64,000 bases of DNA, taken from the NCBI RefSeq assembly GCF_008831285.2, contig NC_045146.1, forward strand, positions 24,011,703-24,075,702. Reading direction: 5' to 3'. This stretch comes from Nymphaea colorata (taxonomy: Eukaryota; Streptophyta; Magnoliopsida; Nymphaeales; Nymphaeaceae). Positions 12,715 to 24,803 of the stretch are shown here, piece by piece (the stretch's first letter is position 1; each line of letters begins with the position of its first letter). The translations under genes were made by a program, and so were the position numbers. The notes under the pieces were generated by a model, which had not been told where the DNA came from, did no database searches, and saw only the letters and a program-made list of their open reading frames with translations.

Positions 12715-15350
12715 CCATAATATGCTGAATAAAGATTTTTAAACAAGAAAGGCACTTCTGCAAGGAGAACATATTACAAGGGCAAAGAGTGAAGGAAATG
12801 CAATTTATCTAAAATAAAAACTTATCAGTGAATGGCTGGTCTCTGACTAGTTGACCAAGTTGGTCATGTAGTCATAAAACTGGCCCTTATTGATTTTGAA
12901 CACATGAACTGATTGGCTTCTAAAGCTTTCGTATGGGCTGGCACTCCTTAGTGAAATTAACATTCATGAGTTACTTTGTTAGGCTGACATTGTGCACAAT
13001 GAAATTAAGCATAAATGCTGCTCTAGGAAAAAAGGACTGAAAATTATTACATTCATGAGTCGTTAATTCCGTTTTCTTTCCCTTTTCCACAAATCATGGA
13101 TGCTCAAGTCATTGCCCTCAGTAGCTGCTTTCGTTTCTAGCAATGTATAGTGTTCATTTGGTGAGGCTGTTTCAGGTGCCTCTAGTCAAGTTATTTGCTT
13201 GCAATTTATGGCCAGAAATCTTCTTCTCTGTCTGTGTTTATGCACTTGTTTTGTAATTTTTCATCTGTAAACTGGAATTTTGTGTGGTTGTTCCTTTGCA
13301 TCGTTGTATCTTCAGTTGCTTAACTGATGCTACGTGTTCTTATTTATCTATACTCCAATTGCAGCGGAATTATCGTTACTTCTTCATGTTTGTCTCCTCA
13401 ACAACAATGCTTTGCATCTATGTGTTCACAATGTCAGCTTTGAACATTAAATTTCTCATGGATGAGGATCATCGCACAGTTTGGTGGGCACTCAGGCATT
13501 CTCCAGCATCCCTGATCCTTATGATTTACTGCTTCATTTCTGTTTGGTTTGTTGGTGGTCTCACTGTATTCCATTTGTATCTTATTAGTACCAACCAGGT
13601 CAGTGCTTTTTTATTCTGAAGTACTATATTCTATCTTGTGCCTACAGTTTCTTTTCTAATTATATGCAATATTTCTATTTGTTGTGGGAATGTATTCTGT
13701 GCTATTGTTTTCTCGTCTAAGAGGCTTGATGCATTTGACTTTTGCCTACAATCGGTGTAATATGTTGCTTCCTATGCTACTTTGGGCATAAATGCAGGTG
13801 TCACTGTCTGTGTCGGACATATATGTCATGTTCATTAAGTCCTGAACAAATATTTGGGTTGGAAAAGTATGCAGAAAATTAGTAATAAATTGTTTCATTT
13901 AAAGCTGAAAAAAGGATGATGAGATTTGCATGGAGTCAAACTTCAAGCTATAAAACATATTTGAGCGTTGAGTTACAAAAGGGAGGTTTTCATATAAGCA
14001 AACATTTTGTGAAACTACGTTAAAGAAAATGGAATACTTTTTTTCCTTGGTAAATAAAACCATGAAGGGATTGCCCTCAAAACATCTGTAGCGGTAGTAA
14101 AAGGTACATCTTTTGCAGGTGCGACTTGTGCTTTTCTCTGTAAGCTGAGGGATACAGATCAGTTCATTTATATCCATCAAGGCTTTTAGACTTAAGCTTA
14201 CAAGTCTTTAATATACATTCAACTTCTGTTCAGAATTATGCTATTTCGGTTCTTCTTGGCACTCTGCATTAATAATTGGAGGAGTGCTATGTTGTCAATT
14301 GGTTCTAGTAAGATAACTTCCTAATGAGTTATTGTCAACGTGGATGAAAAAAAAGTGTTTGCTTATCCTTTGTGAGTTCCAACTAATGCTGATATTACTG
14401 GTGGGTGTCTTTCCTGAATTAAAAGAAATCATTGTATATTCATTTCTTATATTGTCAAATTTTTCTTCAGGATCACACTTACCCAAGGTTTTCAAGACTT
14501 GGGTTCCTAGTTTTTTTTTTTTTTTTGGTAATCTGGCTTTTCTAAATAGGCCTATTTGTTAATTATGTGCGTGCTATCTCTGTATCTACTTGCTATTTCT
14601 AACCCTAGAGCTTGATTTTTGAATTATATAATTTATTTTTTCATTGCATGAGGAAGCCTTCTGCAAAGCATGGGCCTCTTTGATTGTTCTTTGTTTTTCA
14701 TTCCCATCCGAAAAATGTAACTAAATGTTGGGGTTGTGGTAGATTGGATGTATTATTCCAACTCTTAAAGTATACTGCAGCTGACAGTACATCCTCCCTC
14801 TTTTCTTATGTTCGCTGTTTTTTATGCATTTCAGACCACATATGAAAATTTCCGTTATCGAGCAGAGAGCCGCCTGAATGTATTTGATCAAGGCTGTGTG
14901 AGTAATTTTTCTGAAATATTTTGTACAAGTGTGCCACCTTCAAAGAATAGATTCCGTGCAAAGGCACAACAAGATGTTCAGAAGCCGCCTCCAACTGCAG
15001 TGGAAAACAAAGACAACGAAGAACCTGGTGAATACATACGCACCAAAGTGGAAGATGATCTGGAGATTGGTGGGGCTTTGTGCAAAGTTTCTGAACGGAG
15101 CTTTGAGGAAAGTGATATACGTGATCGGAACAGTGCTGGTCGGGATGTTGGGCCAGACACCTATACTTCAACGCTTGAGCAAGGGATAGGTGGACAACTT
15201 CCGCTAGACACACATGGGGGGACACACAGGCACTCAAGCTGGGGTAGAAGTGGAAATTGGGAGATCATTCAAGAAGTTCTTGGCATGAGTTCTGCAGCTA
15301 CAGAGAGTGGAAGATTTGCTGGTGAAGGCCCTGCTCCTGAAAGCAGGTAA
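10514..15350 (+). CDS. DHHC-type protein S-acyltransferase (palmitoyltransferase)
   Basis: Zinc-finger DHHC palmitoyltransferase that adds palmitate to cysteines of membrane proteins; it resembles Arabidopsis PAT05-PAT09. Coding exons: 10514-10552, 10906-11091, 11473-11772, 13365-13598 and 14835-15350, giving about 424 residues with all phases agreeing. It starts [13 protein letters not shown], matching the family N terminus. Two membrane segments lie in exons 2-3. The cysteine-rich domain in exon 3 ([17 protein letters not shown]) ends with the catalytic [12 protein letters not shown] at ~residues 163-174. Two more membrane segments lie in exon 4. The TTYENFRYR motif opens exon 5 (TTxE box). 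A hydrophilic cytosolic tail follows. The ATG at 10514 is chosen because the short exon encodes the conserved YQxWKG motif. The reading frame ends at a TAA inside a splice-donor-like AG|GTAA (see findings). Plasma membrane or endomembrane location is inferred. Confidence 0.92.
11079..11166 (+). repeat. 44-bp tandem duplication over the exon 2 donor of the DHHC gene
   Basis: The segment starting near 11079 (cttcacaatctatgttagta) is repeated with a period of 44 bp, starting near 11123. Each copy contains the coding end and the donor TAT|GTTAGT, so the gene has two nearly identical 5' splice sites, at 11092 and 11136. The copies differ at very few positions, so the duplication looks recent. Confidence 0.85.
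12631..12712. repeat. compound microsatellite (CATA)n-(AT)n-(GT)n
   Basis: Runs of ACAT, then AT, then about 18 GT units lie in intron 3 of the DHHC gene. The reading frames through it are artefacts. Confidence 0.95.
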
Positions 15351-16920
15351 AATTTTACAAACATGAAGAGAAAGGAAATATGTTTATATTGATTTCTTTT
15401 CTGTTTCAATGTAGCAACAAGTTCTGGGTTTTAAATTGATATTGGAAGTTAAAAATCTCCATATATTTCCATGTGTCTCATCCACTGCTTTCTTCTTCCT
15501 TTACTCCTCCGTCCCCCTTTCTCTCCCCGCTTTCTTCGTGTTTCCCTTCTCCTTTATTGGGCAACTATGTGGTTCATGGTGGTAAATGTATAAAAACCTC
15601 GTAATGTAAGTGTTGTTTTTGCTCTATAAGCATATTTTACCATAAATTACCCATTTTGTATTTCGGGACAAGAAAGGTGCATGTGGAGAGCTTTGTTTGT
15701 TTTTTTTGTTTTTTTTTTGTTGAAGGAGCTTTACCAAAATTGAGTTTCTATGAAACTGGCATCTCCTAGTATCCGTGGGATTTTAACTCTCAGCCGTATC
15801 TGGCCGCCTGAAAAGATATTAACATACTTCTAACTTGAACCGTATACATAAATAAAATGTGTTCATTATTAGTTAATCATTACCCACCATGCTTTAGTTA
15901 TTCGTTTTCGTTTTCCATCAGTGTCCCATCCTTTACCGTGTGTTTAAATGCAATAATTTTTTGTCTGCACAGGTGAAACGTCTGCGACTTTGGTCACAAG
16001 ATTCAAGCGCTTCACATTTTTGTCCCCAACTGGGTTGTGGTTTTAGCGATAAGCTTAGGGGAGAATACTGTATCTTCTTAACATACTTCCCGTACAAAAA
16101 TAAAGTGAACCTCCGCTGACACAAGATCTTAAACTCTCCCCTCTTAAACATCTAAATTTCCTTCCCTTAAAGAAAGAGATGGAATCCCAAACCAGATACG
16201 AAGTTTTTTGGGTCAAGGTCTTAATCTTCCAGAGGACTCAAGAGGCAAATTGCCCATGTTTTGTTTTTGTGAACACGTTCAAGTTATTCAGCGACATTCC
16301 TATTAGCGTTTTCTTCTCTTCGGATGGTGACATTTATCAACCAAGCTTCCGTTTTTTTTACTATCAGTTAAACCATAAAAGAAGGAAATTGTGCAATTGG
16401 AAGACAGTAAACTCATAAAGGTTGTTGAATTGCCACAGGAAAGCACCCTCTAGATTGTCTCAAAGTGATGCTTCCAAACTCTACTAACTACAGCAGATTT
16501 CCGATACTCATATAGAACTCAATATACCATCGTTCTATATGATCCTCACAAGCAATTCCGCTGACCCCTTTGAATGATCAATCTTTTGAAGGTTCAAACC
16601 CAATGGATTTGGGTCTTGAACTGAATCCACCTTCTGACTTGATCCAATTGAAAAGGAAATTGGTGGAGAAACGGTTCCGGAAGCATCTCCATCTCATGGA
16701 GGTGAAGTGGGAGAGGGAGTGTAAACGAACCACTATTTTTAAGGAGGAAAATGAAAAAGGAAGAGGGAAATGATAGGAGAAGGAAGTAAAAAACGAAAAA
16801 AAGAGAAAGGGTGCAGTCAGCAGCAGGTGCTGTGTCGGGCCGCACCCTAGTCGACTCAAGCACTATCACATCATATTTGGCGAACCCATGTGACTTAGGA
16901 ATATCTATATATCTATCCAT
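15351..16920. other. 3' flank of the DHHC gene and unassigned sequence
   Basis: The beginning should be 3' UTR. A good acceptor at 15972 (ctgcacag) could pair with the donor at 15347 to make a 3' UTR intron. No gene is recognised between 16000 and 16920. A short stretch at 16600-16665 resembles 24738-24800 (both contain ttgaactgaatccacctt), so a dispersed repeat is likely. Confidence 0.4.
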
Positions 16921-17074
16921 CTATGTTAGTTTATTTAGGTTCTGTTTGATGATACTGATTGATTTTCCTTTCACAATTTTTTAGATTAAATGACAGTGGA
17001 ATCTAATTTGTTACATTCATGCTTAGTTTTCATGGTAGCATTAGAAGTGGTAAATTTTTGTACTAATTTGCCTT

Positions 17075-17349
17075 TCAGGTTGCACTTATTTTGTTCCTTT
17101 CTCACATCGGAAGTTTTGTGCCAGCGAAGGCTGCAAAAATTGGACTCACTGATAACAGTTTCATTGTTGAAGTCAAAAGCTATTGGCTTTTACACCTCAA
17201 TGCTTCTTCAACAGGCAATGCAAATGCAACCTTTCAGCGCTTTTTGCAGGATATTTTGTGGAATGGAGAACAAAGTTCTACCCTGTAAACAGTCGACTTT
17301 TCTGACTGATCTGCATCAAATTGGGACGATGCTAATGTACAGAGAATAA
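17075..17349 (+). pseudogene. MSH5 (meiotic mismatch-repair protein) gene fragment
   Basis: Two exon-like blocks match the ATPase region of the meiotic MutS homologue MSH5, which pairs with MSH4 in crossover formation. The first (17079-~17150), preceded by a good acceptor, reads VALILFLSHIGSFVPAKAA then KIGLTD. The second (~17267-17349), preceded by tttttgcag, reads RIFCGMENKVLPCKQSTF then LTDLHQIGTMLMYRE. A short intron-like stretch lies between them, but no GT donor is seen where the first block should end, and the second block runs into a stop soon after. The rest of MSH5 is absent. The retained introns mean genomic DNA was copied rather than mRNA. Recognition is from memory of MSH5 motifs. 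Confidence 0.72.
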
Positions 17350-17396
17350 TCTGTCCATTTCCGTTTTTGCCTTACCTTGTTTGCGCATGCTTATTT

Positions 17397-17745
17397 TCCA
17401 TATCTGAATTTGCAACCACTTTGTGGGTAATTAGCAAGTCTACCAAATCCTGTTACCATGAGTTTCTGTGTTCATCTTAAGTTATATTCTTGTTATATGA
17501 GACATTGGATATGGTGTAGATTTGAAATATATAATTCTGGATTCTGGTAGTGTCTTGTTGAACTATGACTTATTTCCATTTAATAATTTTTTAAAATTAC
17601 TCCTCTTTCTTGAGAGATCATGCTATTTGACATCTGGTTATCAGCCTCTGAATTTTCTAATGGAGATGAACCTCAGTTTCTTTACACTATCATTTGTGAT
17701 AAAAGTTAATTTTATTTTTTCCCATTGCAGTTTTAACCTGCCGTC
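17397..17745 (+). repeat. copy of MurC intron 4 sequence (partner at 29885-30235)
   Basis: About 350 bp here match 29885-30235 in the same orientation. Shared stretches include gcaaccactttgtgggt, tggtagtgtcttgtt, ctaatggagatgaacctc and tttctttacacta. Similarity stops at the acceptor-like cag (17730), where the partner enters MurC exon 5. Two copies within 12.5 kb suggest either a dispersed repeat or a local duplication. Confidence 0.85.
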
Positions 17746-18345
17746 AGAGTAGGGAAAGAACTCATAAGTTCATTTTTCAAGCACACCTTTGTGGGCTGTT
17801 AATGTTGAGGAGGAAGGCCCTCTTTGGCTCAGATTTCAGGATTTGTATTGGTTTACACATACCTTCAATTTTTTATTTTTTATTTTTTTTTTGGGTATCA
17901 CGATAGCTGCAAGTTTCATGATACCAACATGATTTGAGTGCCAGGGCAACCCTCACACCTTTGAAATATAACTATTATATTGACGGCAAATTTTTCTCGC
18001 AGTATCGATGTAGGGAATGTGGGCATGTTTTCCCAGGCTTTTGACTTTTGAGAAAAAAATCTTGGATTTTTTTAAAATAAAAAATCCTAAAAATTGTAAA
18101 ACAACTAATAAGAAAGTGAAAAGTTAATAAAAAAATCATGAAAATGTCAGGAAAATATTCGTCACTGTAAGATATTTATTTTTAATGTACACTAGATTTG
18201 TGAAAAATATGTGACAATTAGAAGCAAATGATCCATGTTGACTGCGTGAAATTAAAATTTTTGTTTTTACAGAAAAAGTCTCGTCAAGAGGAAAATTCCT
18301 TTTCATGAAAAAACACCCAACTCTGATTGTCCTAAAATGAACAAG

Positions 18346-18348
<3 letters not shown>

Positions 18349-18418
<70 letters not shown>
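18349..18418. repeat. (TA)n-(GA)n microsatellite
   Basis: About 18 TA units are followed directly by about 16 GA units. A similar composite sits at 50826-50890. Confidence 0.95.
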
Positions 18419-18422
<4 letters not shown>

Positions 18423-18934
18423 CGATAACACTGTTCTGCCATTTGCTGAGACAAACAATGTAATGAGAGGTTATTTATAATTTTATAACAAAATTATGAA
18501 ACATTTAATACCTTATAAGTATTGCAAATGATAGAAAAAAACATTACTTTCTTTAATTTAAACAACATGCTTATGGGATCACCTATTTCATCAATGATTT
18601 CAAGTTCAATAAATTCACTAAATTCTACCATTTTATCCAACATTTGGTAAATTCCACTATCTAACTCAACATACAATGATCAATAAATTCAAGGTTCGCT
18701 GATTTCATCTAACATTAGTTAAATTCTACCAGCAAGAACGAAAATATTACCAACAAGAAAAAAAATATTGCGACAAAAAAGATACAAGCGTTCATCCAAA
18801 AACCCTGGGAGAGAGACCTGAGCAACAAGTAGTGTAGGCGCACATGAGGCCTTTACACACATGACCCTGGTAATATTTTTTGGCGGGTTTAGCTATTCTA
18901 AGATATACTAGCGATGAAGTGGGGGGTGTAGATC

Positions 18935-19080
18935 TCGTATGTTATACCGGTCGTAAGCAACACCGTTGTAAATATATAACGGTGACGCTGCATCACCGGT
19001 ATAGGCTGGCACTAGCGGCCAGGTACGTCATCGGTATAGATCTATACCGGTTCTAAGAACCACCGGTACAGATCTCATCC
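18935..19080. repeat. cluster of ACCGGTATAG-type inverted repeats (possible DNA-transposon end)
   Basis: The words ataccggt, caccggtatag, atcggtatag, tataccggt and caccggtacag recur in both orientations within 150 bp. One perfect palindrome (accggttat-like halves around agatct) lies near 19035-19060. Dense subterminal inverted motifs like this are typical of DNA-transposon ends such as CACTA or Mutator-like elements. I cannot find the partner end or a transposase, so the family is open. Confidence 0.45.
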
Positions 19081-19988
19081 CAAAGAACCAGCAAATAAGG
19101 TTTACACCTCACAGCACAAAACTTATAAGCTTTGATAAAAATTTCAAACTTTCCAAATACCCAACAGTCATCGAAAGAAACTTCAAGTTGATAAGGCCTC
19201 CAAATGTTCCCCTGGGGATTATACTGCTTGCTGCTAGAGACACTCTCTGGTGGTTTTGGGTTTGTGATGTCCCTGCCGGCGCAGTAACTTTCACAAGTTG
19301 CTCTTACCAGATGAGTGAAGAAGCCTCTTCGTTTTTGGGCATCTAATCACCATTTCTAGGTAGCTTATATTGCATAACATACATGCCTCAAATTGTTCTT
19401 TCCTTTAAAAAAAAAACTACGTGTTCCTGTTTCTCCAAAGACAACCAGCTTCAACCGTGATACGGGGAACATCTATATGGGCTTCAAAAATGTGGCATTC
19501 GACTAATTTGGTGGTCTTATTTGTTTCTTCTGCATGTGCAGTGGACGAGAAGCAAATCTCCGAAGAAGCGGCAGCTGAATTTGAAGAACCAAGTATCCTT
19601 GTGCGACATGCTTGACTATCAAACTATCAAAAACTTCATCCACCAGACTAAGAAATTGGGCCTAAAACTAATGTTAAAAAAATCTGCTGCCGTCGGCGGA
19701 TCCAAATCTAGCGGGTGTCAAATTAGCCTTCTAAATTTATTCGACACGATCCATATATTGTAAAACTTGTTTTAGATTAGTTTTCGGCAAAACTTTGCAT
19801 TGACGACTACATACAATGCATCTGTTTGGTAACCAAGATAAAAAAAAATTTGACACTTGGTTTCGGCTTATGGATCAATTTCTCACGTTACATTCTGATA
19901 AGGACAAAGGACACAGGTTATGGACAATCTGCCCTTCTGTTTTTCATATAACCAGTGTTCTCTACCTGTTTATATGGAGTGAAAAATC

Positions 19989-21103
19989 GTCACATCATTT
20001 CGATGGACTCAATAACAATACTGAGCTCTCTTTATTTGGAATGAAAGAAGATGTAAACGATAAGGTTGAAAGACAACCACTTTTAAGGAGATTCAAGGAA
20101 AGAATCTCAGCAAAATAAATCAAATTAAATGATAAAGGGAAAGAAAATCTTTCTACAAAATTAGATTAGTTTCCATGCTTATCGTCAAATGGATGCCAGT
20201 GTCGCTTATTTAAACTCTTTCTTTGCATTGTGTAATCAAGGTTCGTGTTGGTCCGTGCAAGATTAATGAAAACAAGTTTTTCATTGCTTGTTTTTATTTG
20301 TTCTACTTCTTTTATATTTTTTCAATATAGTATCAGAGCATGATGCTTGATGAAGAAGAATGAATCACATAAATGGCCTTCAGACGGCCAACAACATTGT
20401 TGCCTTCTTCACCAAAGCGAGGACTCGATGATCAATTTTTACAAAGTTCTGCTGCAAAGGACTTTTAGATCCATCGTCCAGTTTGAGGGAGGATGTAATG
20501 ATAAAGTTGAAAGACAACCATTTCTAAAGAGATTCAAGGAAAAAATCAAAATGAGATATAAATCAGAATTAATGATAAAAGAAAAAGAAAATCTTTCCAC
20601 AAAATCATATTTAGTTTCTTATGTTTATCGTTGCCAATATTATGAGAACTTTACTTATTTAAACTCTTTCTTTGCATTGTGTAATCAAGGCTCATGATAG
20701 CATTTCATGGTGAAAAGCCGTGCATGTTTAATATTTACTTTGCTTCTTTTATATTTTTTCAACATCATTGAAAAAAATATTCTTTAAGCAAATGCAATGA
20801 AAAGATTATTTTCATTAAACATGCATGATTTTTAACCATGGAAGGCCATCATGAGCCTTGATTACACAATGCAAAGAAAGAGCTTAAATATGTGACATTG
20901 ACGATAAACATGGAAACTAAATCTAATTTTATAAAAAGATTTTCTTTCCCTTTACATTTAATTTTAATTTATCTTGCTGTGATTCTTTTATTGAATCTCT
21001 TTAAAAGTGGTTGTCTTTCAACCTTACCGTTAGCAAAAAAAAAAAGTCACATCATTTTGATGAACTCAAGAACATTATTGAGTTCTCTTTATTTGGCATT
21101 AAA
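19989..21103 (+). repeat. 58-bp direct repeat flanking the LTR fossil
   Basis: The stretch 19989-20046 (gtcacatcatttcgatgg...) recurs at 21046-21103 with a few differences. The pair brackets the LTR fossil exactly, with the LTR starting a few bases after the first copy. It is far too long for a normal 5-bp target duplication, so it more likely reflects a duplication or rearrangement after insertion. Confidence 0.75.
20052..21032. mobile_element. Copia-like LTR retrotransposon fossil, small and broken
   Basis: Two similar direct repeats of about 270 bp lie at ~20052-20325 and ~20494-20765. Both begin TGTAA and end in a run such as ttttttca, as LTRs do. Directly after the first is a primer-binding-site-like TATCAGAGC (20331-20339), and directly before the second is a purine-rich tract (tttgagggagga). 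The internal part is only about 170 bp, so no protein-coding domains remain. A third copy in reverse orientation lies at ~20780-21032. The element is a heavily deleted, non-autonomous fossil. Divergence between copies suggests considerable age. Confidence 0.68.
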
Positions 21104-21710
21104 CTGCCCAAGATGCATCACAATGGAAGATATAAACATAGCTTATGTAAGATCGGCAACCATTTTAAAAACTTGCATTGCCCGGACTATACGTGTGTGG
21201 CCGCGCCCGCGCCTTCTTTACAATGAAAATTATTGGAAAAGGAAGCCAACTTTCCGACGAATAAAGCTATCATGCAAAAGGGGAAGGTATTGGAGTGATC
21301 TGGAGCATTTAGTTCAGCGTTTTGCACCATGTGCATGGAGAGACCGATCAATCATAAAGCGTCAACATTTTCCACATATTAAATTGATAATCATTCTGCG
21401 AATAATGTGCCAGTTTGCACATTTACAGTCTGCATACAATTTTTATTTCTCTGCTGCATCGCACAAGAACATGGAAAATCTCCTGTTTCCTGCATTTTCT
21501 GATACATTGATCAACCAATTATGACCAATGTTTTATGCATCAATATATACCAAGAAAGTACTAGTGCAAACTAAAAAAACTCAGATGTCAAAAACTTAAT
21601 TAATCTTACTTAATGTGTGTTGTATGTGAGAAATGACAACGTTTTCTTTGGAGTTCATATGGTTATCCCATTCTAACATTAATGTGTATTGTCTGATCTA
21701 CTTCGGACTC

Positions 21711-21804
21711 AGAAGGATATGCTGTTTGTTAAGAAAATCTGGGTTTGGATGAATATGAGAAGGATATGCTGTTTATTAAGAAAATCTGGGTTTGGATGAA
21801 TATG
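21711..21804 (+). repeat. 47-bp tandem duplication
   Basis: Two head-to-tail copies (21711-21757 and 21758-21804), starting agaaggatatgctgttt and ending gggtttggatgaatatg, differ at one base. This is a recent local duplication in noncoding DNA. Confidence 0.9.
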
Positions 21805-24790
21805 AATTATAAACTGGACCTGACTCGATCCATTTGATCAAGACAAGTGGTATATATTGTGAAACGGGGGACTTGGGAAGGACCGTAAAAAAGACGGGTG
21901 ACCATTTCGAAATCCATTTTGGAAAGTGGAAGTTTCATGAAATTCGAAAACATAAGGTCCGTTCCCTTAGTTAGGGTTAAAATCCTGAGCGTCGACGAAA
22001 TATTTTCCCTACAAATACCGGGTGGCGGCAAAAGAAAGACTCGAAATCTCCGACGCTTCAAACGTACAACTCTCGGTAATATTGAGAGGAGAGAGAAAAC
22101 CAGAGAAGCGAATGAACGGTCCCTTCAGAAGGAGTCGATGAGAGGAGGTCGAATCTCAGGTGTTTTCTTGATCACGGCCCAATTCGTCGAAGCTCTGGGG
22201 AAAATCGTCGATCGGAAAAATCTTTTCCAAGGAAACCTTTCAATGCAAGGTTATCAAGGACCACGAAGAACCAGAGCATCTTCTCCTTTCTTGAGCCGAA
22301 TTTTGCTTTTACTGAGTTTATTCCTTTGAAAACACGAAAATCGATTCGGCTTTCTAGATAAGTTACCTTCCGAAATTTCTATTTGTCGTCGATCCGCGAA
22401 TTGTTTTGCTAAAGATCAAGAAAGCGAAGAACCAAATCATTTTATCGTCCGCTGATCCGAGTTTCCCTTCAAGGAAACAAAGAATCATAATATCTTCCCA
22501 TAGGTTGACCCGATCTTCCTTTCTTTAATCGTTTCTGCTTTACGAGACTCAATTCTTGGATAAAGAGAGAAGAACGTCACAGAACCTGTTATCCATTCTT
22601 GATTGACAATTGACCTTACAGAAGATGATAAAAAGGCGAAGAACAAGGTCATTTTCTCATAGATTGGCCAGATGTTTTCCTTAACGTATTTGCTATGAGA
22701 TGCAGAGTTCGGTTTTCTTAGACAAAGAGAGAAAATGGGCTGGGAAAGTGTTTTAAGTTATTGTTCCATGAATTATAGGTCGTTGCACTTAAAATTGGTT
22801 TCCGGGAATGTGCTGCTAAGGGAAGGTATTTCAGAATCGTGTGTAAAGATGTGCTGGATATTTTCCGAGATGTAGTTTCCTCCGTTTTAGTGGCTGTTGG
22901 TTTTTCTCCTTTTGATATGCTAAAATTGGGGAAAACGTGTACGCCAGTTCCTCTCTTGTGCGAGAATCGTCGGTATGAGGTAGTTGTTTCATGGAATTAT
23001 TTCCTTTCGCTCCGCACAATCTGATATATGTCTGTGATACTCTGTCGTTTTTTCTTACGGTGTATGCAGAGTATGTTCGTTTCGAGTGGTAACAAGAAGA
23101 GAAATTTATAAAGTCTACCTCTGCTGCCCTTTTTTTCTGTTTCTTTTGCTTTGGGGTTCTGACTGTTAATGCGGGTGAAATGCTATGTTATAACATACTC
23201 TGATTTCAACAGAATCATTTTATAGAGGATTATAAGAAAAATGGAAACAAGTCCAAAGAGAACCTCCCTTTCTCTAATGACATTTGCTCTATGTAAAAAC
23301 ATTTTCTACATGTACTCATCTTGTTACACTCGTTGAGCTAATTATATTGTTAGGATATCAAAGATAAGCGTCGGAGGGTGTCTGATCTAAAATATGTTCT
23401 CATAAATTAAGCGTCTGTTCAGCTACGTTCTTGATATCACAATCTGGACATGTTTCGACTCAGCCTCTTGAAGTTATCTTGCTATGTACAAATCGATTGT
23501 TTACATGGCTCTGCTATGATGTATCTGCTCTTTTATTGACTTACTGGCTAAATGTTATTGCCCTTATTGGACCAGGTTTACGTGGCATGTATCATGCAAG
23601 GGCACCGGTAATCATCCAGCTGGGCTCCCTGTCATGTTTTGTGGCTTTGAACTTTTGCAGCAGTATGTTTACTATAAAATATCACAGAACTAAGCCTTGA
23701 TCTTTTATTAAGACCATGGCACTGGTTTGGAGCAAATACTGTAATTTTAATGAACATGGCCAGCCAATGCACATAAATTAAAATTTACTGATTTTTTTTT
23801 TAATGTTGAGATACTGGTTTTTGGGGATTGCATATTATGGTGTAGGCATCCACCAGCTTCAAGTACTGGAGGTATGGGAGGATGGAATAGATGACTTTCT
23901 GCTAATTAATCTTGGTACTTGCTGTTGACTTTAACATCATTATATTCACCGAGTTCCAAACTTGGATATGTCCATTATGCTTGCGTCTCTTTGAATCAAT
24001 AATATGATTAATCAATGCATATTGGTTTTAACGAGATTAAGCTGCTTGTAAATGTACTTTTGTCCTTCAGATTTTGACTAATATCCCATAGAACATGCCA
24101 CTTTGAAATGAGGCATATACTTTGTCATGGCTTGAACCTTTGAAAAGAGTATGTTAAAACACTAAGATAGCAGTTCACGTTGTTCCAAAGGTAAATTTGG
24201 TTAGTGGACTTCTTGATCTATCCTTTCAGCCATACTGAAGCTGGGAATTACAATGAGCAGCAGCTGCAACTCAAAGTTCTTTTTCTTTTTGGTGTTAAAT
24301 CCAAGAGCTCACTGCCGAATTAGGTTGCAGGCAATTGTTAAGCTATAACAATTGGTGGAAATGGGGAATACAGGCATTACATTCGGTTCATGACTATACT
24401 TGATAACGCTGAAAAAACATGTAGGAAGCCCACCAATACTTGTTATTTCGTGACCTTTTAATTGATTGTGTTAACTATCATGCGTCAGTTTCCTTTGTCC
24501 TCTCACTGCATCTCTTTTTCGGCCATTAAAGAGGAGCGATTGGGTAAGTAGCGAAAGATGGGCAATTGACATCCGGGACAAGTGGGTCATCCTTTCAATA
24601 CAAATCTAAAACGGAAATCAAAGATGACAAGGTTATCCTTTCAACAAGGGAGAAATTGTACTGAATAAATTGTCCACATAGAACTTATATGGGCGTGCAA
24701 ACAACCCCGTACGGAGCAGTCCAAACGTTATTGAACCGGATTGGATTTTGAACTGAATCCACCTTACGGAGCTTGGTCCAGTCAAAAATG
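21805..24790. other. unassigned region, possibly a noncoding transcript
   Basis: From ~21970 the sequence looks like a plant promoter plus leader: ttagggtt, a TATA-like ctacaaatacc near 22010, then a purine-rich stretch with short upstream frames. Frames at 21898-22329 (143 codons) and 23431-23700 (89 codons) have no recognisable domain. I find no convincing downstream coding exon, no known microRNA sequence and no tRNA. Similar short phrases (gcgaagaac.., ttcggctttct..) recur between 22320 and 22730. Confidence 0.3.
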
Positions 24791-24803
24791 AAATTAGTGC
24801 CTT

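Noticed and set aside
12368-12772. Open frames over the GT/AT microsatellite
   Set aside because: They consist of repeat-encoded runs (VCVCV, THTHT) in an intron of the DHHC gene.
21898-22329. 143-codon frame as a gene
   Set aside because: No domain, basic low-complexity content, and it lies in leader-like sequence with several short upstream frames.
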